Below are positions 1 through 8,014 of a stretch of DNA of 64,000 nucleotides, one piece after another. The stretch lies in assembly GCF_902833045.1 (NCBI RefSeq), contig NZ_CADFDU010000014.1, positions 1-64,000 of the forward strand, given 5' to 3'. The number at the start of each line of letters is the position of its first letter. The stretch's first letter is position 1. Made by a program: the position numbers and the translations under genes. The notes beneath the pieces were generated by a model. The model saw nothing but the letters and a program-made list of their open reading frames with translations. It did not search any database and had not been told where the DNA came from. This DNA is from Burkholderia sp. BCC0322 (GTDB lineage Bacteria; Pseudomonadota; Gammaproteobacteria; Burkholderiales; Burkholderiaceae).

Positions 1-23
1 GTCCATGATTTTTAAAGAGAAAG

Positions 24-83
24 GAGGTGATTTACAGCCACGGCTTGAGAATATTGTTCTCGGCGGTGGCTGTAGATCACCCC
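24..83. repeat. Inverted repeat (hairpin) at the msrA 5' end
   Basis: Bases 24-41 pair with 66-83: 17 of 18 positions pair, one of them a G-T wobble, with one mismatch. A second stem inside the loop (47-51 with 57-61) makes an almost continuous foldback centred on TATTG. The first 90 bases are much richer in A+T than the rest of the window. Bases 20-31 read AAAGGAGGTGAT, the complement of the 16S rRNA 3' end. The repeat could be a mobile-element end, a template-switch mutation or an assembly artefact at a contig end; the sequence alone cannot decide. Confidence 0.7.
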
Positions 84-606
84 AAAAAGTTTTTGGTGCA
101 CGGAGGCGGTGTTTCTCGACGTCGATGGCGTGACGGCCGTCCAGTCGGGTTACGCCGGCGGTCATACGCGCAATCCCGGCTATCGCGACATCTGCGAGGG
201 TGATACGGGCCACGCGGAAGTCGTCAACGTGACGTTCGATCCGGCGCGCATCGGCTATCGCGAGATCCTCGAGATCTTCTTCGCGACGCACGATCCGACC
301 CAGTTGAACCGGCAGGGCAACGACGTCGGCACGCAGTACCGTTCGGTCGTGTTCACCCATTCGGACGCGCAGCGCGAGACGGCGCTCGACGTCATCCGCG
401 AACTGGAGCGCGAGCAGGTATTCGGGCAGCCGATCGTCACGCAGGTCGTGCCGCTCGACGGCAACTACTGGCCGGCCGAGGACTATCACCAGAACTATTA
501 CGCGCGTAACCCGGGGCAGGGCTACTGCTCGGTCGTGATCGGGCCGAAGCTCGCGAAATTCCGGCAGAAGTTCTCGCACCGCCTGAAGTCGCTGCGCGGC
601 GCGTAA
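47..606 (+). pseudogene. msrA: Peptide methionine-S-sulfoxide reductase MsrA, broken at the catalytic motif
   Basis: MsrA reduces methionine-S-sulfoxide in oxidised proteins. The open frame from GTG 109 keeps most of the family: [31 protein letters not shown], and a C-terminal Cys in GYCSVV that fits the resolving cysteine. The catalytic GCFWC motif is split. Bases 47-73 read E-N-I-V-L-G-G-G-C in one frame, and F-W-C-T-E-A-V resumes at 91 in another, with 17 extra bases (74-90) between. The downstream frame has a TAG at 73-75 and Ser in place of the catalytic Cys, so the only start left (GTG 109) would give an enzyme without its nucleophile. No ATG precedes the upstream part. I call it a pseudogene unless the first 90 bases are an assembly error. 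Confidence 0.7.
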
Positions 607-640
607 GCGCGGCCGGCGCAAGCCGGGTATCACGCCGGTA

Positions 641-1939
641 TCAAGCCGCCTCGTTGCGCCACTGCGCGCATGCGGCGGCGATCTCGCGCGCAAGCGCGAT
701 GCACGACAGCGGCGCGGAGCCTTCCGCCTTGTTGTTGATCGTGATGATCACCGGTTGTCCGGCCAGCGCATAGCGCGCGGCCAGTTCGGCGAGCGCCGAG
801 CGCGTGGCCGGATCCTCGTCGACGAGCTTGTCGAACGGCTCGTACTTCGCTTTCGCCTGTTCGTACTTGAAACCGCCGTGCAGGCTCCAGCGCACGATCA
901 GCGGGCCCGGCGCGTCGCCGTCGAGCAGTGCGAGCGCGGCGGCCTGGCGCAGCGGGTCGGGCATCCGGGCGTGCAGGCCGACGCAGTAGCGCACGCCGAG
1001 CGCGGCGAGTGCGCGGATGAAGCGCGGCGTGAGCAGGCTCGCGTCGCGAATCTCGATCGCATAGCGGGTGCCGTCGGCTTCGGGCGGCAGCGGCGGCAGC
1101 GCCGCGAAGAATGCGGCCAGCCGGTCGATCAGTGCGGCCGGCTGGGCGAGCAGCGGGTCGGGCAGCGGCGAGAACTGGAACACGAGCACGCCGGCTTTCC
1201 GGCCGAGCCCTTCGAGGCACGGCTGCACGAATTCGCGGGTGGCGAGATCCGCGTCCAGGAAGGTCGGGTTCGGCCCCGACGGTTCGCCGCGCCGGCCACG
1301 GATGACCGCGTCGGTCACGGAGGCCGGCGCCTTCACGACGAAGCGGAAATCGTCGGGCACCTGCTGCGCATAGCGCAGGTAGTCGGCCACCGACAGCGGG
1401 CCGTAGAACGACCGGTCGAGGCTCACGCTTTTCAGCAGCGGATGTGCGCCGTACGCTTCGAGCCCTTCGCGCGACAGCTTGGTCTGCGCGAAATCCCCGT
1501 CGTAGACGATGCCGTCCCAGCCGGGGAAATACCACGACGACGTGCCGAGCCGGACGTTCGGCGGCAGGCCGGCCGCTACGTCGGCCACCTCCGGCGCGAT
1601 CGGCGCGGGCAGCACGCCGCGCCGGGGCCGGCCCTTCTTCGGCGGCGCAGCGGGCGGGGACGGCTCGTCCCACAGCAGGCCGGAAGCGGCAGGCAGTGGT
1701 TCGTCTGAAGGAATGGGGCGGGTGCGGATGCGCGGAGCCGGGTGCGCGCTGTCAGACGCGTCCGGGTTCACGGGTTCGCTGGTGTCGGCACGCGGGCCAT
1801 CGTCGTCGGGCGACGCGCGTGCAGCATCGGCCGGCACGCCGAACAGGTCGAATTGCCCGTCGGCGTGCGGCGCGTTGGCGTCGTCGTCGTGCTGCTGTCG
1901 TTGCGGCGGTGCCTTGCGCCGCGTCCTGCCGTCACCCAT
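641..1939 (-). CDS. DUF72 (YecE-like) family protein
   Basis: The protein has 432 residues when started at the ATG 23 bases after the cfa stop; a longer frame would run into cfa. Residues 1-125 are low-complexity (Arg, Pro, Asp, Ala) and probably disordered. The DUF72 TIM-barrel-like domain starts near residue 128 (NVRLGTSSWYFPGWDG) and ends with VIITINNKAEGSAPLS. The biochemical role of DUF72 proteins is not established. The disordered N-terminal extension is longer than in the compact, roughly 270-residue E. coli YecE. It is probably co-transcribed with cfa. Confidence 0.85.
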   Translation of the reverse strand: MGDGRTRRKAPPQRQQHDDDANAPHADGQFDLFGVPADAARASPDDDGPRADTSEPVNPDASDSAHPAPRIRTRPIPSDEPLPAASGLLWDEPSPPAAPPKKGRPRRGVLPAPIAPEVADVAAGLPPNVRLGTSSWYFPGWDGIVYDGDFAQTKLSREGLEAYGAHPLLKSVSLDRSFYGPLSVADYLRYAQQVPDDFRFVVKAPASVTDAVIRGRRGEPSGPNPTFLDADLATREFVQPCLEGLGRKAGVLVFQFSPLPDPLLAQPAALIDRLAAFFAALPPLPPEADGTRYAIEIRDASLLTPRFIRALAALGVRYCVGLHARMPDPLRQAAALALLDGDAPGPLIVRWSLHGGFKYEQAKAKYEPFDKLVDEDPATRSALAELAARYALAGQPVIITINNKAEGSAPLSCIALAREIAAACAQWRNEAA

Positions 1940-1962
1940 GCATGCCCAGCGTGAAGCGCTGC

Positions 1963-3183
1963 CTAGCGCGGCAGCGTGTGTTCGTACATATAGCGCCGCG
2001 ACCACGGCAGCGTTTTTGCGCTCTGCCCGGCCTTGCGGCACACGATCTGGAAGATCGACACGTCGTCGTGCTCGAACGCATACGCGCAGCCGGCGAGATA
2101 CACGCGCCAGATGCGGAATTTTTCGTCGTCGACGAGTTGTCGCGCGGCTTCTGCCTTCGCCTCGAAGTTTTCCGTCCAGATGTCGAGCGTGCGCGCATAG
2201 TGCCGCCGCAGGCTTTCGACGTCAATCGCTTCGAGCCCGCCGCGCTGCGCGGCTTCCAGCGCGAGGCTGATGTGCGGCAGCTCGCCGTCCGGGAACACGT
2301 AGCGGTCGATGAACTCGCCGCCGCCGAGCGCCGTCTCGCCGCTTTCCGCGTCGGTCGACGTGATCCCGTGGTTCATTGCGATGCCGTCGTCGGCGAGCAG
2401 GTCATGAACCCGCGAGAAATAGAGCGGCAGGTTCTTGCGCCCGACGTGCTCGAACATCCCGACGCTCGTGATGCGGTCGAACTGGCCGTCGATCTCGCGG
2501 TAGTCCTGCAGCCGGATCTCGATCCTGTCCTCCAGCCCGGCAGCCTTCACGCGCGCGGTCGCGAGGTCGAACTGGTTCTGCGACAGCGTGACGCCGAGGC
2601 ACTGCGCGCCGAACTTCTGCGCGGCGCGCAGCACGAGCGCACCCCAGCCGCAGCCGATGTCGAGCAGGCGCTGGCCGGGCTGGAGCCGGATCTTCGTCAG
2701 GATGTGGTCGATCTTCTTGATCTGCGCGGTGGCGAGATCCTCGTCGCCGTTCTCGAAGTACGCGCACGAGTACACCATGTTCTCGTCGAGCCACAGCTGG
2801 TAGAACTCGTTCGAGACGTCGTAGTGATACTGGATCGCCTTCTTGTCGGTGTTCTTCGTGTGGCTGAAGTAGCGCTTCACGCGCGCCAGCTTGCTCGCGC
2901 TCGTCACCGTGCTGCGCGCGAGCGAGTAGCCGATGTTGATGATGTCCGACACCTTGCCCTCGATGTCGATCTTGCCCTTCACGTACGCCTCGCCGAGATT
3001 GTCGAGGCTCGGTTCGAGCAGGAGCGGCAAGGCCGACGCGCTGTTCACCTTCAACGTGACCTGCGGCGCGCTGAAGGTGCCGAAATCGAGTTGATCGCCG
3101 TTCCACAGCACGAGGCGCGCCGGTATGTTCGCTTTCGCCCGTACTTCGTCCGCCCACTGTGCCAGCTTCTTTTCCCAGAACAT
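1963..3183 (-). CDS. cfa: Cyclopropane-fatty-acyl-phospholipid synthase
   Basis: This enzyme transfers a methylene from S-adenosylmethionine to the double bond of unsaturated acyl chains in membrane phospholipids, typically in stationary phase or acid stress. It has 406 residues. The SAM-binding motif LLDIGCGWGALVL lies near residues 173-185, followed by VTLSQNQ and FDRITSVGMFEHVG, all typical of the CFA/mycolic acid synthase family. The N-terminal 100 residues are the lipid-binding part. The start ATG has a GGAGAA ribosome-binding site. The DUF72 gene follows closely on the same strand. Confidence 0.93.
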   Translation of the reverse strand: MFWEKKLAQWADEVRAKANIPARLVLWNGDQLDFGTFSAPQVTLKVNSASALPLLLEPSLDNLGEAYVKGKIDIEGKVSDIINIGYSLARSTVTSASKLARVKRYFSHTKNTDKKAIQYHYDVSNEFYQLWLDENMVYSCAYFENGDEDLATAQIKKIDHILTKIRLQPGQRLLDIGCGWGALVLRAAQKFGAQCLGVTLSQNQFDLATARVKAAGLEDRIEIRLQDYREIDGQFDRITSVGMFEHVGRKNLPLYFSRVHDLLADDGIAMNHGITSTDAESGETALGGGEFIDRYVFPDGELPHISLALEAAQRGGLEAIDVESLRRHYARTLDIWTENFEAKAEAARQLVDDEKFRIWRVYLAGCAYAFEHDDVSIFQIVCRKAGQSAKTLPWSRRYMYEHTLPR

Positions 3184-3304
3184 TTGGATTCTCCGTTTGT
3201 TCGTTGAATCGAATACAGCCAAGTATCTTGACCGGCGCCCGCCGCTTGCGAGGCGGGCGCCCGGATGCAACACGAGACACGACCGGCGTGCGCCGGCGCC
3301 GCGC

Positions 3305-3949
3305 TTACGGCGACAGGCGCGAGATCGACCAGCCCGGCGACGTGTCGGCGTCGCGCGTGTAGAGCAGGCGGTCGTGCAGCCGCGACGGGCGGCCCTGCCA
3401 GAACTCGATCGAGTCGGGCACGAGACGGTAGCCGCCCCAGTGCGGCGGGCGTGGCGGGTTCTCGCCGAAGCGTTCGCTGGCGGCCTTTTCCTGCGCTTCG
3501 AGCGTGGCGCGGCTGTCGATCACCGCGCTCTGTTCGGATGCCCAGGCGCCGATGCGCGAGCCCAGCGGGCGCGACGCGAAATAGCGGTCGCTTTCCTCGG
3601 CGCTGGTTTTCTCGACCCGGCCTTCGATGCGAACCTGGCGCTCGAGCTCGATCCAGTAGAACAGCAGCGCGGCCTGCGGATGCGCGGCAAGATCGCGCCC
3701 CTTGCGGCTTTCGTAATTGGTAAAGAAGACGAACCCGCGTTCGTCGACGCCCTTGATGAGCACGATGCGTGCCGACGGCCGGCCATCGTCGCCGACGGTC
3801 GCGAGCGTCATCGTGTTCGGCTCGGGCAGCTTGGCGGCGAGCGCCTCCTTGAACCAGCGGTCGAACTGGGCGAACGGGTCGTGGGCGACATCGGCTTCGT
3901 CGAGCGAAGCACGTGAGTAATTGATGCGGAGATCGGCGAGAGTCGTCAT
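3305..3949 (-). CDS. pdxH: Pyridoxamine/pyridoxine 5'-phosphate oxidase
   Basis: PdxH is the FMN enzyme that oxidises pyridoxine or pyridoxamine phosphate to pyridoxal phosphate, the last step of vitamin B6 synthesis and salvage. The 214-residue length is normal. Visible family blocks are [21 protein letters not shown] and [13 protein letters not shown]. The C-terminal block around [18 protein letters not shown] contains the conserved WQG and RLHDR. The start at [11 protein letters not shown] is chosen over an upstream in-frame Met because homologues begin with a similar stretch. It reads away from tcdA. Confidence 0.95.
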   Translation of the reverse strand: MTTLADLRINYSRASLDEADVAHDPFAQFDRWFKEALAAKLPEPNTMTLATVGDDGRPSARIVLIKGVDERGFVFFTNYESRKGRDLAAHPQAALLFYWIELERQVRIEGRVEKTSAEESDRYFASRPLGSRIGAWASEQSAVIDSRATLEAQEKAASERFGENPPRPPHWGGYRLVPDSIEFWQGRPSRLHDRLLYTRDADTSPGWSISRLSP

Positions 3950-4077
3950 GTTATGCAAACGCTTCAATCTGGAACCATTGTAGCCAACGCGCGAGAAACG
4001 TGCGTGCACAGTGGCGCGTGCGAGCAGGGAGTTCAGGCAAAATAGAGGGCTGCACGACTTACGTTTTCCTTGCTGCC

Positions 4078-4935
4078 ATGTCCGCCGCCGACGCTGCCCC
4101 GCCCAGTTCCTCTGATCTTACCCCGACCCCGCAAATCCAGCTTGACGTGGATCGCGCGCGGCGCTTCGGCGGCGTTGCGCGGTTGTACGGCGCGCCGGCC
4201 GCGGCCGCGTTCGAGCGCGCGCACGTCGCGGTGATCGGGATCGGCGGCGTCGGGTCGTGGGTGGCCGAGGCGCTCGCGCGCAACGCGGTCGGCACGCTGA
4301 CGCTGATCGATCTCGACAACGTCGCCGAAAGCAATACGAACCGGCAGATCCACGCGCTCGACGGCAATTACGGCAAGCCGAAGGTCGACGCGATGGCCGA
4401 GCGGATCGCGCTGATCGATCCCGCGTGCCGCGTGAACCGGATCGAGGATTTCGTCGAGCCCGACAACTTCGATGCGCTGCTCGGCGGTGGTTTCGACTAC
4501 GTGATCGACGCGATCGACAGCGTGCGCACGAAGGTCGCGCTGATCGCCTGGTGCGTCGCGAAGCGCCAGCCGCTCGTCGTGGTCGGCGGCGCGGGCGGTC
4601 AGCTCGACCCGACGCGCATCCGGATCGATGATCTCGCGCTGACGATCCAGGATCCGCTGCTGTCGAAGGTGCGCGCGCAGTTGCGCAAGCAGCACGGCTT
4701 TCCGCGCGGGCCGAAGGCGCGTTTCAAGGTCAGCGCCGTGTATTCGGACGAGCCGCTGATCTATCCGGAAGCGGCCGCCTGCGACCTCGAGGACGGCGCC
4801 GAGCCGTCCGCGGCCGCGCACGTCGCGGGGCTCAACTGTGCGGGATTCGGTTCGAGCGTGTGCGTGACCGCGAGCTTCGGCTTCGCGGCCGCCGCGCATG
4901 CGCTGCGTGCGATCGCGGCGCAGGCCGCCGGCTGA
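4078..4935 (+). CDS. tcdA: tRNA threonylcarbamoyladenosine dehydratase (ThiF/E1-like)
   Basis: TcdA (CsdL) uses ATP to cyclise t6A37 in ANN-decoding tRNAs to the cyclic form. It has 285 residues. The E1-like nucleotide-binding motif [10 protein letters not shown] is at about 52-61, followed by [15 protein letters not shown], the usual acidic and Arg residues of the adenylation site, and the C-terminal [16 protein letters not shown] segment. The start is the ATG of MSAADAAP. A possible -10 (AAAAT) lies about 35 bases upstream, between the divergent pdxH and this gene. Confidence 0.9.
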   Translation: MSAADAAPPSSSDLTPTPQIQLDVDRARRFGGVARLYGAPAAAAFERAHVAVIGIGGVGSWVAEALARNAVGTLTLIDLDNVAESNTNRQIHALDGNYGKPKVDAMAERIALIDPACRVNRIEDFVEPDNFDALLGGGFDYVIDAIDSVRTKVALIAWCVAKRQPLVVVGGAGGQLDPTRIRIDDLALTIQDPLLSKVRAQLRKQHGFPRGPKARFKVSAVYSDEPLIYPEAAACDLEDGAEPSAAAHVAGLNCAGFGSSVCVTASFGFAAAAHALRAIAAQAAG

Positions 4936-5049
4936 GCCGCTGTGAATCGCGGTCGTTGACGCATGCTGCGGCGCGTGACGCGCGCCGTCGTACGCCTGCG
5001 GGGCGATTTCGCAGCCGGGCCGTTGCGGCCCGGCCGGTCACGCATCCGT

Positions 5050-5898
5050 TCAGTTGAGCGCCATGCTCAGCCTGCGCCGCCACCCGGCGACGAGGTCCGG
5101 GCGATCGCCGGCCAGCTCGAACACCGAGATCATCGTGCGGCGGCCGAGATCGTCGCCGTACGTGCGGTCGCGCGTCACGATTTCCAGCAACTGCTCCAGC
5201 GCGCCTTCATACGCGCGCCGCGCGATCAGGCTCTGCGCGAGATCGAAACGCGCGTCGAGATCGGCCGGGTTCGCCGCGATGCGCGCTTCGAGCGCATCGG
5301 TCGGCGGCAGGTCGGCCGTGGCGTCGAGTGCGTCGAAACGGGTCTTGATCGCCTGGTAGCGCGGGTCGCCGTTCTGCACGGTCTGGGGCGACAGGCGCTC
5401 GGTCTCGGCGCGCGCGGCGTCGACCTGGTTGCTTGCGAGCAGCAGTTCGATCAAATCGAGGCGCGCGTCGTCGAAGCCGGGGTTCAGCGCGAGCGCCGCC
5501 TCGAGGTGCGCGAGCGCGTCGTCGTGGCGCGCCTCGGCCATCGCGTTCTGCGCGGCACGCCGTTCGGCTTCCTCGGGCGCCGGCAGCAGCCGGTCGAGGA
5601 ATGCGCGCAGCTGGCCTTCGGGCAGCACGCCGACGAACTGGTCGACGGGGCGCCCGTCGGCGAACGCGATCACGTGCGGGATGCTGCGCGTCTGGAAGTG
5701 CGCGGCGAGTTCCTGGTTCTCGTCGACGTTGACCTTCACGAGCTTCCAGCGGCCTTCGTAGTCGCCTTCGAGCTTTTCCAGCAGCGGGCCGAGCGTCTTG
5801 CAGGGGCCGCACCAGGGCGCCCAGAAGTCGACCAGCACGGGGGCGTCCAGCGACGCCTCGATGACGTCCTTCTCGAATGTGGCAAGCGTGGTGTCCAT
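5050..5898 (-). CDS. ybbN: YbbN/CnoX-type thioredoxin-TPR co-chaperone
   Basis: The protein has 282 residues: an N-terminal thioredoxin fold (1-110) with active site WCGPC at 29-33, then TPR-like helices (about 120-280). Family members (CnoX/YbbN) hold oxidised or unfolded proteins for GroEL or DnaK. E. coli YbbN has lost one active-site cysteine, while this protein keeps both, so it may also have thiol-redox activity; that is inferred from sequence only. It is followed upstream on the same strand by the pirin gene with a short gap, a likely pair linked by oxidative stress. Confidence 0.9.
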   Translation of the reverse strand: MDTTLATFEKDVIEASLDAPVLVDFWAPWCGPCKTLGPLLEKLEGDYEGRWKLVKVNVDENQELAAHFQTRSIPHVIAFADGRPVDQFVGVLPEGQLRAFLDRLLPAPEEAERRAAQNAMAEARHDDALAHLEAALALNPGFDDARLDLIELLLASNQVDAARAETERLSPQTVQNGDPRYQAIKTRFDALDATADLPPTDALEARIAANPADLDARFDLAQSLIARRAYEGALEQLLEIVTRDRTYGDDLGRRTMISVFELAGDRPDLVAGWRRRLSMALN

Positions 5899-5950
5899 GT
5901 CGTTCTCTTCCGTTCGAATGTCGTCAGGATGGGGGCGGCGCGCCCTTTTT

Positions 5951-6832
5951 TCAACGCGGCTTCGACTCGGGCAGCGGAATCCATTCGGTCTCGCCCGGCA
6001 CCTTGCCCATTTCCTGGCGCGTCCAGGCCGCTTTCGCGCGCTCGATCGCCTCGCGGCTGCTGGCGACGAAATTCCATTCGATGAAGCGCTCGCCGTCGAT
6101 CCTGTCGCCGCCGAGCAGCATTGCACGCGCGCCGCTGCCGCTCGTCAGCGTGACTGCGGCGCCGGGCGCGAGCACGGCCATCTGTTCGGCCGGCACCGGC
6201 GTGCCGTCGATCGCGAGTTCGCCGTCGACCACGTAGACCGCGCGCTCCTCGTGCGACGCGTCGAGTTCGAGACGGCCGCCGGCCGCGAATTCGGCCGCGA
6301 CGTACAGCGTGCGCGAGAACGTCGTGACCGGTGAGCGCAGCCCGAACGCGTCGCCGGCGATCACCGTCAGCGACACGCCGTCCTCGATGCGCTTCGGCAG
6401 CGTGTCGGCCGCATGATGCTCGAACGACGGCTCGGTCGTCTCGTGCGCGCGCGGCAGCGCGACCCAGGTCTGGATCCCGTGGACGGTGTGGCCGTTTTCG
6501 CGCTGCGCGTCGGGCGTGCGTTCCGAATGGACGATCCCGCGGCCGGCCGTCATCCAGTTCACGTCGCCCGGCACGATCTCCTGCAGCGAGCCGAGGCTGT
6601 CGCGGTGCAGGATCGCGCCGTCGAACAGATAAGTGACGGTGGCGAGGCCGATATGCGGATGCGGGCGCACGTCGAGCCCCGTGCCGGGCGGCAGCGTGGC
6701 GGGCCCCATGTGATCGAAGAAGATGAACGGGCCGACGAGGCGGGCGGCGAGTGCGGGCAGCGTGCGGCGCACCTGCAGGTTGCCGATGTCGCGCACGTGC
6801 GGCTTCAGCAGGGCTTTGATCGGAGCGGTCAT
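5951..6832 (-). CDS. Pirin family bicupin protein
   Basis: The protein has 293 residues and two cupin barrels. The N-terminal metal-site block contains HPHIGLATVTYLFDG and later GRGIVHSE, giving the His and Glu ligands of pirins. Bacterial pirins often have quercetin 2,3-dioxygenase activity, but the natural substrate is usually unknown. It starts at MTAPIKALLKPH. The ybbN gene follows 52 bases downstream on the same strand, so the two may share a transcript. Confidence 0.88.
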   Translation of the reverse strand: MTAPIKALLKPHVRDIGNLQVRRTLPALAARLVGPFIFFDHMGPATLPPGTGLDVRPHPHIGLATVTYLFDGAILHRDSLGSLQEIVPGDVNWMTAGRGIVHSERTPDAQRENGHTVHGIQTWVALPRAHETTEPSFEHHAADTLPKRIEDGVSLTVIAGDAFGLRSPVTTFSRTLYVAAEFAAGGRLELDASHEERAVYVVDGELAIDGTPVPAEQMAVLAPGAAVTLTSGSGARAMLLGGDRIDGERFIEWNFVASSREAIERAKAAWTRQEMGKVPGETEWIPLPESKPR

Positions 6833-7087
6833 GGCGGATCCTGTGGGGGCGGCGGGGGATGTCGGTCATTGTACTGGCCGTCCGCCGATTCCATGCGCGC
6901 CGCGCGGGTATCGGACCGGCGGCTGAAAGCCGGTAGACTGGCCTGCTTCTCGGCAAAACGCCGGGCCGCTCCGCATTTTCGCCCCAACGGAAGTCCCGTT
7001 CGGCGCCGGCCGCCTCGGGGCGCGCGGCGCAAAGCGACGGGGCCTGGGAGCACCTTGCACAACCATTCGACAATCGAGGAGACGCCG

Positions 7088-7969
7088 ATGATGGCCCCGA
7101 AGGACTTGCTGCTTGCGCTGGTCGTGATTCTGGCGTGGGGCGTGAACTTCGTCGTGATCAAGGTTGGCCTGCACGGGATGCCGCCGATGCTGCTCGGCGC
7201 GCTGCGCTTCACGCTCGCGGCCGTGCCCGCGGTGTTCTTCGTGCGGCGGCCGCAGATTCCGTGGCGCCTGCTGGTGCTGTACGGCGCGACGATCCAGCTC
7301 GGCCAGTTCGTGTTCCTGTTCACCGGCATGTACGTCGGCATGCCGGCCGGCCTCGCGTCGCTCGTGCTGCAGTCTCAGGCGTTCTTCACGCTCGTGTTCG
7401 CGATGCTGTTCCTCGGCGAGCGGCTGCGCATGCAGAACCTGCTTGGCCTCGCGATCGCCGCGGGCGGGCTCGTCGTGATCGCGGCGCAGGGTGGCCGCGC
7501 GATGACGCTCGCGGGCTTCCTGCTGACGATCTGCTCGGCGGCGATGTGGGCGTTCGGCAATATCGTCACGAAGAAGGTCGGCCGTGCGAACCTCGTGTCG
7601 CTCGTCGTGTGGGCCAGCCTCGTGCCGCCCGTGCCGTTCTTCCTGCTGTCGCTGTGGTTCGAAGGGCCGCAGCGGATCGCGACCGCACTCGCCGGGCTCA
7701 ACGGCGCGTCGATCTTCGCGGTCGTCTATCTCGCGTTCGTCGCGACGCTGCTCGGCTACGGGCTGTGGAGCCGCCTGCTGTCGCGCTATCCGGCCGCGCA
7801 GGTCGCGCAGTTCTCGCTGCTGGTGCCGATCGTCGGCCTAGCGTCGTCGGCGCTGCTGCTCGACGAGCATCTGACGCGCGCGCAGCTGATCGGCGCGGCG
7901 CTCGTGATGGGCGGGCTCGCGGTGAACGTGTTCGGCGGGAAACTGATGCGCCGCTTCGCGGCATCGTGA
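7088..7969 (+). CDS. EamA/RhaT-type drug/metabolite transporter
   Basis: The 293-residue inner-membrane protein has about ten hydrophobic segments formed by two tandem EamA repeats, the second starting near GFLLTICSAAMWAFGNIV. It resembles the cysteine/O-acetylserine exporter branch (ILAWGVNFVVIK near the N-terminus), but the substrate cannot be assigned from sequence. Two adjacent ATG codons follow a GAGGAGA ribosome-binding site; the first is used here. The upstream 250 bases hold no gene. Confidence 0.88.
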   Translation: MMAPKDLLLALVVILAWGVNFVVIKVGLHGMPPMLLGALRFTLAAVPAVFFVRRPQIPWRLLVLYGATIQLGQFVFLFTGMYVGMPAGLASLVLQSQAFFTLVFAMLFLGERLRMQNLLGLAIAAGGLVVIAAQGGRAMTLAGFLLTICSAAMWAFGNIVTKKVGRANLVSLVVWASLVPPVPFFLLSLWFEGPQRIATALAGLNGASIFAVVYLAFVATLLGYGLWSRLLSRYPAAQVAQFSLLVPIVGLASSALLLDEHLTRAQLIGAALVMGGLAVNVFGGKLMRRFAAS

Positions 7970-8014
7970 CGCGCCGGCACGCACTGCGTGCCGGCGGCGG
8001 GGAAGGGGCGGCGC

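Noticed and set aside
1-90. 16S rRNA 3' end fragment
   Set aside because: Only the short anti-Shine-Dalgarno stretch matches; flanking bases do not fit 16S.
630-3280. Many long open frames on both strands overlapping DUF72, cfa and pdxH genes
   Set aside because: High GC produces long Arg/Pro/Ala-rich shadow frames; none has a ribosome-binding site or family motifs.
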